A model generated the notes under the pieces. It was not told the DNA's origin and did no database searches. It worked only from the letters and a program-made list of their open reading frames with translations. A stretch of 64,000 bases of DNA from assembly GCF_900103175.1 (NCBI RefSeq), contig NZ_FNLF01000002.1, positions 620,001-684,000 on the forward strand. Reading direction: 5' to 3'. The position numbers were made by a program, and so were the translations under genes. Shown in pieces: positions 1 to 8,391 of this stretch. Positions within the stretch are counted from its first letter, which is position 1; each line of letters begins with the position of its first letter. The stretch comes from Tsukamurella pulmonis. GTDB taxonomy: Bacteria > Actinomycetota > Actinomycetes > Mycobacteriales > Mycobacteriaceae.

Positions 1-1313
1 GTGCCGTCGGTGTCGCCGTTGACTCGTCGGGCGGCGGCCCAGAACGCATCATGGCTGGCGGTGAACACCCCGGCAGCGCGGGCCTGCGCCAACGCCGTTG
101 ATCCCGGCAGGGCACCGGGTTTGAACTTGAGCACCTCGAGGTAGTGGTCGAGGTCGATCTTCGCGGTGCCGCGGCCGGCGACCCGTGGATGCCGCGCGAC
201 CAGGGTCCGGCCGTCGTAGACCAGCAGCTGGGAGGCTTGTAGTGAGACGCGGACTCGGCGGCCGATCAGGTGCGCCGGCACCGAATACTTCACCATCCGA
301 ACGGTGATCATCGCCGACCGATCGACCCGTGGTGTGAGGATCAGGCCCGGGTCGAAATCCTCCACCGGCAGCGGCGCGAGCGCTGCTCGGTCGTGCTCGT
401 AGTCCTGGCCGATGGTGCGCAGTCGTCCGTCGATCCGGCGGCCCTCGTCGCGGTCCTCCCAGGCTTTGATCTGCTCGTTGAGCTCATCGAGGGACTCGAC
501 CTGCGGCATTGGGGTCAGCCGGTTGCGGCGGAACCATCCGACCTCGCCTTCAACGCCGCCCTTCTCGTGCGCCCCGGCGATGCCGGGCTGGCAGTAGAAC
601 GGATCGAATCCGTAGTGCGAGTGAAACAACGTCCACCGCGGGTTCTCCTGTCGCCGCCGGTCTCCGCCCTGCAGGACCGCGACCACCGCCGAGGTGAGAT
701 TGTCGTAGCGGATATGCCGGGTCGGGACCCCGCCGAGCTCGCGGAACGCCTCGACGTGCCCTTCGAGGAACGCTTCCTGCCCGCCGGTCGGATAGACCCG
801 GTGAATGGCCTTGCCCGAGTGCGAGAGCCGGTAGACGAACATGTGGCACTTGGTCTTCACCCCGCCCAGGATCACCCAGACCTCGCCGAAGTCGACCTCC
901 GCCTCCGCGCCCGGGGCGTGGTCCTGGGCGATGAACACCTCCGTCCGGCGGCCGGCCTCCACCTCGATCTGCGCCCGCCGGACCCGCACGTAGTCCCGCA
1001 CCGTCGAATACGACAACTCGACCGCATCGTGCTCGATCGCCAGGCGTTCCCGGATCCGCGTCGCGGTGTGCCGCTGCTTACGCGGAGCATCCAGATCCGA
1101 CCGCAACATCTCATCAATCGCCGCCTTGAACCGGTCCAACCGCGGCGACGACCGCTCCGGCGTCTTCCGCGGCGGCGGCTCCGCCGATGACAACGCCTGC
1201 CGCACCGTCCTCCGGTGCACGCCATGCTTGCGAGCCAACGCCCGGATACTCATGCCCTCGACCCGGGCGTCCCGCCGGATCTGCGCGAACAGCTCCACCT
1301 TCGATCCCATCAT
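1..1313 (-). CDS. istA: IS21-family transposase IstA (C-terminus beyond window)
   Basis: DDE transposase of the IS21 family, which catalyses strand transfer with the ATPase IstB. About 437 codons are visible; the protein continues past position 1. The N-terminus (MMGSKVELFAQIRRD...) holds a helix-turn-helix of the form SIRALARKHGVHRRTVR. Catalytic acidic residues fit the pattern: D in AEVDFGEVWV, D in RYDNLTSAV, and E in AHEKGGVEGEVGWFRR. Two adjacent ATG codons (1313 and 1310) could start it. It has no visible frameshift, so it may be functional if istB lies to the left. The opposite-strand reading frame over the same bases is a composition artefact. Confidence 0.9.
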   Translation of the reverse strand, partial: MMGSKVELFAQIRRDARVEGMSIRALARKHGVHRRTVRQALSSAEPPPRKTPERSSPRLDRFKAAIDEMLRSDLDAPRKQRHTATRIRERLAIEHDAVELSYSTVRDYVRVRRAQIEVEAGRRTEVFIAQDHAPGAEAEVDFGEVWVILGGVKTKCHMFVYRLSHSGKAIHRVYPTGGQEAFLEGHVEAFRELGGVPTRHIRYDNLTSAVVAVLQGGDRRRQENPRWTLFHSHYGFDPFYCQPGIAGAHEKGGVEGEVGWFRRNRLTPMPQVESLDELNEQIKAWEDRDEGRRIDGRLRTIGQDYEHDRAALAPLPVEDFDPGLILTPRVDRSAMITVRMVKYSVPAHLIGRRVRVSLQASQLLVYDGRTLVARHPRVAGRGTAKIDLDHYLEVLKFKPGALPGSTALAQARAAGVFTASHDAFWAAARRVNGDTDG

Positions 1314-1365
1314 TGGCCACCACCTGCTTCGGCTCGGAAACGATGTTCACGAGCAACCATCAGGT

Positions 1366-1429
1366 GGGGCCAGATCAAACCGTCGCAACACCACCGGCGA
1401 GTCGCAAACGGGGCCAGGTCTAGCCGTCG
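1366..1429. repeat. IS21 terminal repeats (two related 20-mers)
   Basis: GGGGCCAGATCAAACCGTCG at 1366-1385 recurs as GGGGCCAGGTCTAGCCGTCG at 1410-1429 (17 of 20 bases identical, 44-bp period). Both lie upstream of istA, where IS21-family elements keep multiple transposase-binding repeats. The outer copy is at or next to the element's end. Confidence 0.65.
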
Positions 1430-1815
1430 AGCCGGGGCCTCTTCAAGCTGTCATAGCCACCCATCAGCATCACGACACCGACAGCCGCGCTACTCAACCC
1501 GGCGGACCGCCACGACGGGGCGCCCGCCACACGCGCTCCTGCCAGCAGCAGCGCCAACACTCCGAGAGCGATCCACAGCAACACCAGCGGGTCGAGGCGA
1601 TCCGGGAAAGGTTTCCACACGAACTCCACGAGGTAGTCCACCACCGCCGTCACAACGAGGGCGGCGCCGACGCAGGCGAGGACGATCCGTGCAGACCCCG
1701 TGCGACGGGACGCGCCGATCAGGCCAGCGAGAGCAGCACCGCCCGCGACGAGCAACAGAAGGGGTACGGGACCTGCCGTGAGCTGCAGATTCCGCAGAGG
1801 ATTCACCGTCTGCAC
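1420..1815 (-). pseudogene. Truncated membrane-anchored esterase-family gene cut by the IS element
   Basis: 131 codons from a GTG start at 1815 encode a strongly hydrophobic protein with about four membrane segments and the motif VEFVWKPFPDRLDPLVLLWIAL. That arrangement resembles the N-terminal membrane region of actinobacterial alpha/beta-hydrolase-fold (mycolyltransferase-like) esterases. In those, this region is followed by a large extracytoplasmic hydrolase domain. Here the frame stops at a TAG lying inside the IS21 end repeat, so the catalytic domain is missing. I infer disruption by IS insertion. The family assignment rests on the membrane-domain pattern only and is tentative. A complete small membrane protein is the alternative. 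Confidence 0.5.
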
Positions 1816-2038
1816 TCCCGTTCGCGCACGCGCCCCAGGAGAGGCGTCTTCAGTGAGGCAGATCTGAGGGCAACATCGTCCGGACTAATGACGGTTTGGC
1901 GATCGCACCGAGCCGCAACAAACCTGACTCTCATCGTTCGTGGACGATGATAGCGGGATTCTGTGGTGTAATCGAATCGTCACGAAGAATTCCCGGGTCA
2001 CACTCCGTGGCCGGGCGAGCATGGTGGGAGCTGGTGGT

Positions 2039-2632
2039 ATGCCGTCGATGTCGACGATCGAATCCTGGTTCTGCCGCAGCACCCCGTGGGAAGCGGCGAC
2101 CGGCCGGTGGGTGCTGCCATGGGCGCTGCAGGGCGTCAGCCCCCGCGGGCGGGTCCTCGAGATCGGCGGCGGGGGCGGTGCGATGGCCGCACAGATCCTC
2201 ACCGCCAGCCCCGGCGACGTGGAGGTGACGGTCACCGACTTCGACCCGGTGATGGTCGCCGCCGCCGCTGACCGGCTCCAGGGCTTCGGCGATCGTGCCC
2301 ACGCCCAGGTCGCCGACGCCACCGCCCTGCCGTTCGACGACGGCACCTTCGACACCGTCGTCTCGTTCATCATGTTGCACCACGTCGTCGACTGGGAACG
2401 CGCACTCGCCGAGGCCGCCCGGGTGCTCGCGCCCGGCGGAACGCTGGTCGGCTACGACCTGCTCGGCAGCGCCCCGGCGCGGCTGCTGCACCACCTCGAA
2501 GGCGCACCGCACCGGTTCATCACCCGCGGCGAACTCCACCCGCACCTGGCGTCCCTGCCGCTGGCCGACGTCACCGTCCGCGAGAACCCGATCATCACGC
2601 GGTTCCGTGCCCGCCGCGGCGGTGGCCGATGA
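2039..2632 (+). CDS. SAM-dependent class I methyltransferase
   Basis: A 197-residue Rossmann methyltransferase. Motif I is RVLEIGGGGGAMAA, the acidic end of strand 2 is VTVTDFDPVM, motif II is VADATALPFDDGTFDTVVS, and the post-motif is ARVLAPGGTLVGYD. This is the Methyltransf_11 pattern; the substrate is unknown. I chose ATG 2039 because GGGAG lies about 9 bases upstream; the frame is open back to 1940. The stop overlaps the start of the cyclase gene in an ATGA junction, and cyclase and transporter are coupled in turn, so the three are probably one operon. A role in metal or metalloid detoxification is suggested only by the neighbouring CadD-type gene. Confidence 0.85.
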   Translation: MPSMSTIESWFCRSTPWEAATGRWVLPWALQGVSPRGRVLEIGGGGGAMAAQILTASPGDVEVTVTDFDPVMVAAAADRLQGFGDRAHAQVADATALPFDDGTFDTVVSFIMLHHVVDWERALAEAARVLAPGGTLVGYDLLGSAPARLLHHLEGAPHRFITRGELHPHLASLPLADVTVRENPIITRFRARRGGGR

Positions 2633-3333
2633 TCACGCCGCCGCCGCACGGGCATCATCACGGTGACCGGGCCGACGAGCTCGCCGGGCTCGATCGGTGT
2701 GAGGTGGCGGTGGCGTTCGTCGACCTCGCCGGATACAGCGTCCTGACCGAGATGTGCGGCGACCAGGAAGCCGCGGAACTGGCCATCCGGTTGGCCGCTC
2801 AGGCCCGCCGGGCGCTGCAGCCGGGCACCCGGCTGGTCAAGACCATCGGTGATGCGGTGATGCTCACCGCCGACACCCCCGAGGCGATGCTCGCCACGAT
2901 CACCGCCCTCGCCGACGCGGCCGCCGGCCAAGACGGATTCCTCGCCCTGCGCGCCGGGATCCACTACGGCAGTGCGGTCGGCCGCGACGGTGACCTGTTC
3001 GGGCACGCCGTCAACGTCGCCGCCCGCATCACCGCCCTCGCCGGCGCCGGCCACGCCGTGATCACCGACCCGATCCTGCCCGCCACCACCGGCGCCGGAC
3101 TGACCGCCACCGCGATCGGGGAACGCAACCTGCGCAACATCAGCACCCCGATACAGCTCCACACCCTCGACCTCGCGGCACCACCGCACCCGGCCGACCC
3201 GGTGTGCGGGGTCCGCGTCGACCCGGCGACCGCGCCAGCGCACCGAATAACCGCCGGCGGCCAGAGGTGGTGGTTCTGCTCGACCGACTGCGCCGACCGG
3301 TTCGACCCGACCCTCGCAGGAGGTCCGCGGTGA
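2629..3333 (+). CDS. Class III nucleotidyl cyclase fused to a C-terminal YHS domain
   Basis: 234 residues, soluble. The cyclase domain covers about residues 25-180. Metal-binding aspartates are D32 (AFVDLAG) and D75 (KTIGDAV). The purine-specifying pair is K71 and D122 (GDLFG), and transition-state residues N129 and R133 lie in VNVAARIT. All expected catalytic residues are present, so adenylate cyclase activity is likely. After a short linker, residues 188-226 form a YHS-type module (DPVCG ... WWFCSTDCADRF) with C193, C217 and C221. YHS modules occur in metal-handling proteins. The gene starts inside the methyltransferase stop (ATGA) and its own TGA overlaps the transporter ATG. A metal-gated cAMP source is an inference. 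Confidence 0.85.
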   Translation: MITPPPHGHHHGDRADELAGLDRCEVAVAFVDLAGYSVLTEMCGDQEAAELAIRLAAQARRALQPGTRLVKTIGDAVMLTADTPEAMLATITALADAAAGQDGFLALRAGIHYGSAVGRDGDLFGHAVNVAARITALAGAGHAVITDPILPATTGAGLTATAIGERNLRNISTPIQLHTLDLAAPPHPADPVCGVRVDPATAPAHRITAGGQRWWFCSTDCADRFDPTLAGGPR

Positions 3334-3938
3334 TGCTGTCATCCGTTCTACAAGCCATCGGCCTGTTCGTGGCCACCAATATCGACGACATCATCGTGAT
3401 CTCGCTGTTCTTCGCCCGCGGCGCCGGCCAGCGCGGCACCACCGTCAAGATCACCGCGGGCCAATACCTGGGATTCGCGGGCATCCTGGCCGTGGCCGTG
3501 CTCATCGCCCTCGGCGCCGGCGCGTTCTTGCCGGTGTCCGCGATTCCGTACTTCGGTCTGGTCCCGCTGCTGCTCGGACTGCGGGCGGCGTGGTCGGCCT
3601 GGCGGAGCCGCGACGACGATGACGACGGCGACGGAACCGGGGCGGGCAGCGGCAGCCGGATCGGTGTCCTCGGCGTCGCGGGCGTGACCTTCGCCAACGG
3701 CGGCGACAACATCGGCGTCTACGTGCCGGTGTTCGTCAGCATCAGCGGCCAAGCGATGATCGCCTACTGCGTGGTGTTCCTCATCCTCGTCGGTGCCCTG
3801 GTCTTCGTCGCCCGGTTCGTCGCCACCCGCCGCCAGGTCGCCGAGATCCTCGAGCGGTGGGAAAGCGTGCTGTTCCCGCTGGTCCTGATCGGCCTCGGCG
3901 TCGTCATCCTGGTCTCCGGCGGCGCGTTCGGCCTATGA
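3333..3938 (+). CDS. Cadmium-resistance-type (CadD family) membrane transporter
   Basis: A 201-residue polytopic membrane protein with the CadD-family signature: an N-terminal helix with ATNIDDIIVISLFF and a repeat-related second half with VTFANGGDNIGVYVP. An acidic loop (RSRDDDDDGDG) lies between the halves. CadD proteins export or sequester cadmium and related cations. ATG 3333 overlaps the preceding TGA, and a perfect AGGAGG lies at 3318-3323; GTG 3330 is the alternative start. This is the last gene of the coupled three-gene unit. The substrate is inferred from the family. Confidence 0.85.
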   Translation: MLSSVLQAIGLFVATNIDDIIVISLFFARGAGQRGTTVKITAGQYLGFAGILAVAVLIALGAGAFLPVSAIPYFGLVPLLLGLRAAWSAWRSRDDDDDGDGTGAGSGSRIGVLGVAGVTFANGGDNIGVYVPVFVSISGQAMIAYCVVFLILVGALVFVARFVATRRQVAEILERWESVLFPLVLIGLGVVILVSGGAFGL

Positions 3939-4093
3939 CAGCTCGCGAGCAGAAAAGATCCATCCTGGTCGGGGTCGTTTCGCAGAATCCACTACCACCC
4001 GGCAGCGGCGAGCGGCATCGCAATGGTCGCGAACCGGGCCGCGATTGCGGGGACGATCCCGTTTCGAGTCAGTTGAACCTAGGAGAGCCGATC

Positions 4094-5386
4094 ATGGAAC
4101 ACCGATCTGGGCTCTCCCCCGCCGTCGAAGACGTCGACGACGGGGTTGGGAACACCGCCCGCCCGGTGTCGGGGCCGCGGTTCGGGAGGGCGCACGCTGT
4201 TGTGGCGCTGTTGTCGATCGTCACGCTCGCCGTCACCGGGGCCGGATGGTGGATGCTCGGCACGGCGATCGGCGGATTCTCGTTGTCCTCGGCGATCGAG
4301 CGGGCCGGCGGCCAGCGTTCCAGCGATGGTGGCGAGAACATCCTGCTGATGGGCCTCGATAGTCGTAAAGATCGCAACGGGCAGCAGCTTCCCGCCGCGG
4401 TCCTGTCGCAGTTGCACGCGGGCGACGGCAGCCAGGGCGGTTACAACACGAACACGCTGATCGTGGTGCACCTGTCGGCGGACAAGTCGAAGGCAGCCGC
4501 TGTGTCGATTCCGCGTGACGATTACGTGCCAGTCACCGGCATCGCTGACAACGACCACGTCAAGATCAAGGAAGCTTACGGGCTGGCGAAGGCGCAGGCA
4601 GAGGCGTCGGCGCGAGCCGACGGAGTCACCGATCTCGCACAGCTCGAGAACATGGGTCGCGAGGCCGGGCGGACGGCCACCATCAAGACGGTGGAGGCCT
4701 TCCTCCAGATCCCCATCGACAGGTTCGCCGAGGTCTCGCTGGTAGGCTTTTACGACGTGGCCAAGGCGCTGGGCGGCGTCACGGTATGCCTGAACAGTGC
4801 GGTCCGAGACTCCTACTCTGGCGCTCGGTTCCCCGCGGGTGTACAGCACCTCAATGCTACGCAGGCGTTGGCGTTCGTGCGGCAGCGCCACGGGCTCGAC
4901 AACGGCGACCTGGACCGGACCCACCGGCAGCAAGCTTTCCTGGCGTCAGTCATGCACGAGCTGCAACAGGACGGAACGCTGTCGAAGGCGGGCACCGTGC
5001 AGCGGTTGCTCGCCGCGACGAAGCAGGACGTGGTGCTCTCGTCAGGGTGGGATCTGGTGGCGTTCGCGCAGCAGATGAGCGATTTCCGCCTCGGCGGACT
5101 GCGCTTCACCACCCTCCCTGTGAGGGCCTACTCGACGATCGACGGGCAGGCAGTGAACCTGGTGGACACTGCCGCCGTGCGGGCCGCGGTGCGGCAGGCC
5201 TTCGAGTTCCAGACACCAGCACCGGCGACAGTGGGCAGCCGCAACACCGGTTCGCGGGCCGTGCCGCTGGGGAAACCGGGTGTGACCGGCTCAGCGGGAC
5301 GGGCGTCAGTGCAGGTAGCCGCCGACGCGCCCGCCCCGGATACCGGAACCGGTGTCGGGGCCGGTGGTGTGCCCTGCGTCAATTGA
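4094..5386 (+). CDS. LytR-CpsA-Psr (LCP) family protein
   Basis: 430 residues. One N-terminal membrane helix (about residues 36-58, VVALLSIVTLAVTGAGWWM) is followed by an extracytoplasmic LCP domain. Its features are ENILLMGLDSR, NTLIVVHLS, AVSIPRDDYV with the conserved arginine, DHVKIKEAYG, and ALAFVRQRH. LCP enzymes move polyisoprenoid-linked polymers onto peptidoglycan (arabinogalactan in mycolata). The tail after about residue 375 is Pro/Ala/Gly-rich and ends VPCVN. The start at ATG 4094 has AGGAGA upstream (4081). It lies 155 bp after the CadD gene inside the mobile island, so it is probably an extra copy rather than the housekeeping LCP gene. Confidence 0.9.
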   Translation: MEHRSGLSPAVEDVDDGVGNTARPVSGPRFGRAHAVVALLSIVTLAVTGAGWWMLGTAIGGFSLSSAIERAGGQRSSDGGENILLMGLDSRKDRNGQQLPAAVLSQLHAGDGSQGGYNTNTLIVVHLSADKSKAAAVSIPRDDYVPVTGIADNDHVKIKEAYGLAKAQAEASARADGVTDLAQLENMGREAGRTATIKTVEAFLQIPIDRFAEVSLVGFYDVAKALGGVTVCLNSAVRDSYSGARFPAGVQHLNATQALAFVRQRHGLDNGDLDRTHRQQAFLASVMHELQQDGTLSKAGTVQRLLAATKQDVVLSSGWDLVAFAQQMSDFRLGGLRFTTLPVRAYSTIDGQAVNLVDTAAVRAAVRQAFEFQTPAPATVGSRNTGSRAVPLGKPGVTGSAGRASVQVAADAPAPDTGTGVGAGGVPCVN

Positions 5387-5500
5387 CGCGATGGTCACGG
5401 CGGGTTGACCAGCTGTGGATGTGCGCGCCGTCGCGGGACCTGGACGGCCAGACCGCGATCGCCTACCTCGTCGGCAGCAATAGTCCCCTGGGGGTTCGGT

Positions 5501-5929
5501 TCAGTCCGGGGACAGGTCGTCGATGACGCCGTGCAGCCGGGCGATCGTCGCTTCGAGGGCCTTGACTTGACCGGTCAGTTCCGCGATCGTGGCGTCCTTC
5601 TGCCGGATCCGCAGATGCAGCGCCGCGGCGACTCCGCGCGATGGATCCACCCCAGCATCGGATGCGGCAGTGCCCTGCCCGGAGGCGGCGTGATCAGAAG
5701 GCACGGCGGTTGCGGTGCGGCGCTGGCGGTGGATCTGTCCGAGCAGATCCTTGTGCCGGTAGACGGTGGTGCGGGCCAGCCCGGCCCGCCGGGCCACGGC
5801 CTGGACGTTGATGGCTTCCCCGTTGCGTCGCATCGCCTTGAGCGCCTTGTCGATTCTGCGTCGCGACGCCTCGGACCGGATCTCCGCGCTCTCGGCGAGC
5901 GCAGCGAGGGAGGCGTCGTTGGCCGTCAC
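5501..5929 (-). CDS. tnpC: TnpC-like small transposition protein (DUF6262 type)
   Basis: A 142-residue protein, third gene of the tnpABC set. In Tn554 the small TnpC influences transposition frequency and orientation. Residues 20-60 are basic and carry a helix-turn-helix-like stretch (VNVQAVARRAGLARTTVYRHK). The C-terminus is a short coiled coil (KDATIAELTGQVKALEATIARL). The GTG start at 5929 overlaps the tnpB stop (GTGA), implying translational coupling. It ends at 5501, 114 bp from the convergent LCP gene. Confidence 0.75.
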   Translation of the reverse strand: MTANDASLAALAESAEIRSEASRRRIDKALKAMRRNGEAINVQAVARRAGLARTTVYRHKDLLGQIHRQRRTATAVPSDHAASGQGTAASDAGVDPSRGVAAALHLRIRQKDATIAELTGQVKALEATIARLHGVIDDLSPD

Positions 5930-8391
5930 GACGCACCACCGCCCGCGCCGGCGCTGTGTGCGGCATCGCCATCCCCACCGGTGCCCGCAGCAGTGCCTGA
6001 CGCGGCGCCTGCCGTGGTGCCTGCAGTGGTGCCTGCTGCGGTGCGCAGGGCTGATTCGTGGCTGCCGCGGGTCTGGATCTGCAGGATCGGCAGCCGATTC
6101 GCGGCGCCGGCACCGGTCACCGCCCCAGCGGCGCTCTGGCCCGGTTCGCCGCCCGGCTCTTCGGCGGTGAGGCGGGTGATGATCTGCTCGAGGGAGTGCA
6201 GCTCCCGCAGCCGTTGGTGCACCCAGATGTTGTCGTCGGTCAGCGTGCGGCCGGTGCGGGCGTGGAACTGCTCTCGGCGGGCCTGCAGCAGCGCGGTGGT
6301 GGCCGCATGCTGCGCGCGGAGCTCGTCGAGGTGGGTGGCGTCGGTGGCGAAATGCCCACACGAGAGGCAGGCGTTGCCCTTGTCGCAGGTCTTCACCGGC
6401 GGCAGCAGGCACACACCGTTGGGCAGGACCCGGTCGGTGCGCTTGGCCAGCTGGGTCATGTCGTAGATGTCGCTGGGGCTCAGGGCGATATCGACGCCGC
6501 CCGCGCCGATCTTCTTGTGCTTGAGGAACTCCGCCTCCGAGGTCGCGGCCAGGGTGGCGGCGTACCGGAGGGTCATCTCGGGGCTCTTGTGCCCGAGGTA
6601 GCGCTGCACCACGTGCAAGGGCACGCCGTCGTTGAGCAGCTCGGTGGCGCGGGTGTGCCGCAGCCGATGGGTCTGGGTGAACCGCAACGGCCGCCCGGTG
6701 GAGTCGGTGAGCCCATGGATCCGGTCGAGGCCACTGAGGGCTTGCCGGTAGCTGTTGTAGGGGCGGTGCCGGCGGCCCTGGTGGTGATCGCGCAGCGGCA
6801 CGAACAGGTACCGCGGCGACCAGTCCGGGTGCGCCGCGGCGAGCCAGGCCTGCTGCTCGGCGATGACGTTGACCACGGCCTGCTCGATCAGGATCGTCGG
6901 GATCACCCCGTCGACCTTGGTCTGCTGGTACCGCAACTTCGCCACGAACACCCCGCTATCCTCGCCGTCGCCTGCGTCGTCGCTGGCCACAGCCTCCGTG
7001 CCAACCCCGTCCCCAACCCGGCCCTCAACCCCGCCGGTAACCCGGTCGTTAACCCTGCTGGTAACCCTGTTGTCGGCCCTGTTCGCGGGGTGCTCTGCCG
7101 GGGCTGTGGGTGGGCGTTCGAAGCCGGGGATGGGCTCGATCGGGTCGACGTCGAGCATGAGGATCTCCGAGGCCCGCCGGCCGGTGAGCGCCTGCAGCAG
7201 CCAGATCCGTGCCGCCTGCGGGTCCCCGAGGCCGGCGACGAGGGAGACGGTGCCGTCGGGGTGGGTGAGCGTGACGTGGCGGCCGCGGTCGGCGGCGAGG
7301 ACGTCGAGGTAGCACAGCATCCGCTGCAGATCGCCGGTGCTGTACCAGGTCAGTTCGCGATTCCTCGGTGCGGCGCGGCGGCGGAACGCCGGACCCCACA
7401 GGCGGGTGTGCGCCGGGCCGACCTCGCCCCAGCGGGCGATGCCGGTCGCGGCGGCCGCCTCGGGGGCGTGGTCGACCATGAACGTGTAGAACACCTGCGT
7501 CTGGGAGACGGTCGCTTCGATCGCCGAGCCGGTCAGCCGCCGGTCCGGGCGGGCGGAGGCGGCCGGGCTGCGCAACCACGCGGCGAACTCGGTGAAGATC
7601 ATCCGCAGCCGGGCGGGATCATCGGCGAGGACAGGGTCGTCGGTGTGTCCGGTGTCGGTGAGGAACCGCCCCAAGTGCCGGGTCGCCATCCTCGAGCGTT
7701 CCACCGCGGAGGACCAGCGCAGCAGCTCCGCCGTGATGGACACGCGCAGCCAGAACCGCACTCCTTCGCGCAGCCACGCTGGTTCGATGCCGCCGAGGCG
7801 GGCGCACATGTCGTGGCTGGGTTCGTGGTCGCGTTGCGGGATCCGTGGATCGACCCGCAGGTCCCAGATGTCGTGTTCCCACCAGGAGCGGTCGGTGCAC
7901 CGCACCGACAGGTACAGGTGCAGCTGTTCGATCAGGTGGGTGATGCTGCGGCGGGTATTCACCGGCGGGAGCCGCTTGTTGCGGGCTTGGTACGCGAGCA
8001 GGGCGTGCCGCACCAGCGCCGCCGAGGTGAGGTCGGTGATCGACACCGGTGGGTGCCCATGCTCACGGGTGTAGCTGTGGGTGGCGAGGGAGATCGCCTC
8101 GCAGCACCACCGCAGGTACGCCGGTTCGATCTTCGCGATCTGGTCGGTGGCGCACAGCCACACGTACCAGGCCACCTCCCGGGCGAAGCGCGGCGGACAC
8201 CCGGGCGGGGTGAAGTCGAGACGGCGGCCGAGGTAGCGCGAGTTCTGCCGGAACACCTGCCGGTGCTCGGGGGCGTCGATCTGGTAGATCGGCTCGCGCC
8301 ATGCCGCTGGCACTAGGGCCGCCTGGGCCTGCCAGGTGAACGCGGTCGCCGCCGCCGCCGACAGTCGTGGCGTGTGCTCAGGGGTGGTCAT
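5926..8391 (-). CDS. tnpB: TnpB-type tyrosine site-specific recombinase (Tn554 family)
   Basis: 821 residues, longer than the roughly 630 of Tn554 TnpB. Catalytic residues in the C-terminal half are R406 (TGRRASEI), H575 and R578 (THRLRHTRAT), H601 (YLGHKS) and the nucleophile Y610 (TLRYAAT). A Cys/His cluster follows (CDKGNACLSCGH, about residues 669-680), probably zinc-binding. The extra length includes an NRV-rich insert near residues 437-462, encoded by six 12-bp repeats, and an Ala/Gly/Thr-rich tail. ATG 8391 overlaps the end of tnpA by 14 bp. It acts with TnpA in element excision and integration. Confidence 0.85.
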   Translation of the reverse strand: MTTPEHTPRLSAAAATAFTWQAQAALVPAAWREPIYQIDAPEHRQVFRQNSRYLGRRLDFTPPGCPPRFAREVAWYVWLCATDQIAKIEPAYLRWCCEAISLATHSYTREHGHPPVSITDLTSAALVRHALLAYQARNKRLPPVNTRRSITHLIEQLHLYLSVRCTDRSWWEHDIWDLRVDPRIPQRDHEPSHDMCARLGGIEPAWLREGVRFWLRVSITAELLRWSSAVERSRMATRHLGRFLTDTGHTDDPVLADDPARLRMIFTEFAAWLRSPAASARPDRRLTGSAIEATVSQTQVFYTFMVDHAPEAAAATGIARWGEVGPAHTRLWGPAFRRRAAPRNRELTWYSTGDLQRMLCYLDVLAADRGRHVTLTHPDGTVSLVAGLGDPQAARIWLLQALTGRRASEILMLDVDPIEPIPGFERPPTAPAEHPANRADNRVTSRVNDRVTGGVEGRVGDGVGTEAVASDDAGDGEDSGVFVAKLRYQQTKVDGVIPTILIEQAVVNVIAEQQAWLAAAHPDWSPRYLFVPLRDHHQGRRHRPYNSYRQALSGLDRIHGLTDSTGRPLRFTQTHRLRHTRATELLNDGVPLHVVQRYLGHKSPEMTLRYAATLAATSEAEFLKHKKIGAGGVDIALSPSDIYDMTQLAKRTDRVLPNGVCLLPPVKTCDKGNACLSCGHFATDATHLDELRAQHAATTALLQARREQFHARTGRTLTDDNIWVHQRLRELHSLEQIITRLTAEEPGGEPGQSAAGAVTGAGAANRLPILQIQTRGSHESALRTAAGTTAGTTAGAASGTAAGTGGDGDAAHSAGAGGGAS
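7001..7072. repeat. 12-bp tandem repeat, six degenerate copies, inside tnpB
   Basis: Six consecutive 12-mers (for example CCAACCCCGTCC, CCAACCCGGCCC, GTAACCCGGTCG, GTAACCCTGTTG on the plus strand) share the core AACCC at a strict 12-base period. They keep the tnpB frame and encode repeated N-R-V-type quartets between the catalytic Arg406 and the H-x-x-R box. Confidence 0.75.

Larger units (their letters stand above)
1..1429 (-). mobile_element. IS21-family insertion sequence, one terminus plus partial istA
   Basis: The element's istA gene runs leftward off the window, so its other end and the usual istB partner are not seen. The right terminus is placed near 1420-1429. There two related 20-bp end repeats flank a spacer, and an unrelated membrane-protein gene reading toward the element loses its frame. 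IS21 elements typically carry several related repeats at each end for IstA binding. The exact terminal base and any target duplication cannot be set without the other end. Confidence 0.75.

Noticed and set aside
270-1190. 306-codon plus-strand frame opposite istA
   Set aside because: The minus strand encodes a clear IS21 transposase with catalytic residues. The plus-strand frame is Arg/Pro-rich and has no domain pattern, as expected for high-GC antisense.
5387-5500. 5' part of tadA at the left edge of the transposase operon
   Set aside because: I looked for an ATPase-like frame here and found none, so the left junction of the island is not in this position.
6058-8316. 752-codon plus-strand frame over tnpB
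   Set aside because: Opposite the tyrosine recombinase, which has the full R/H-x-x-R/H/Y set; the plus frame has no motif.
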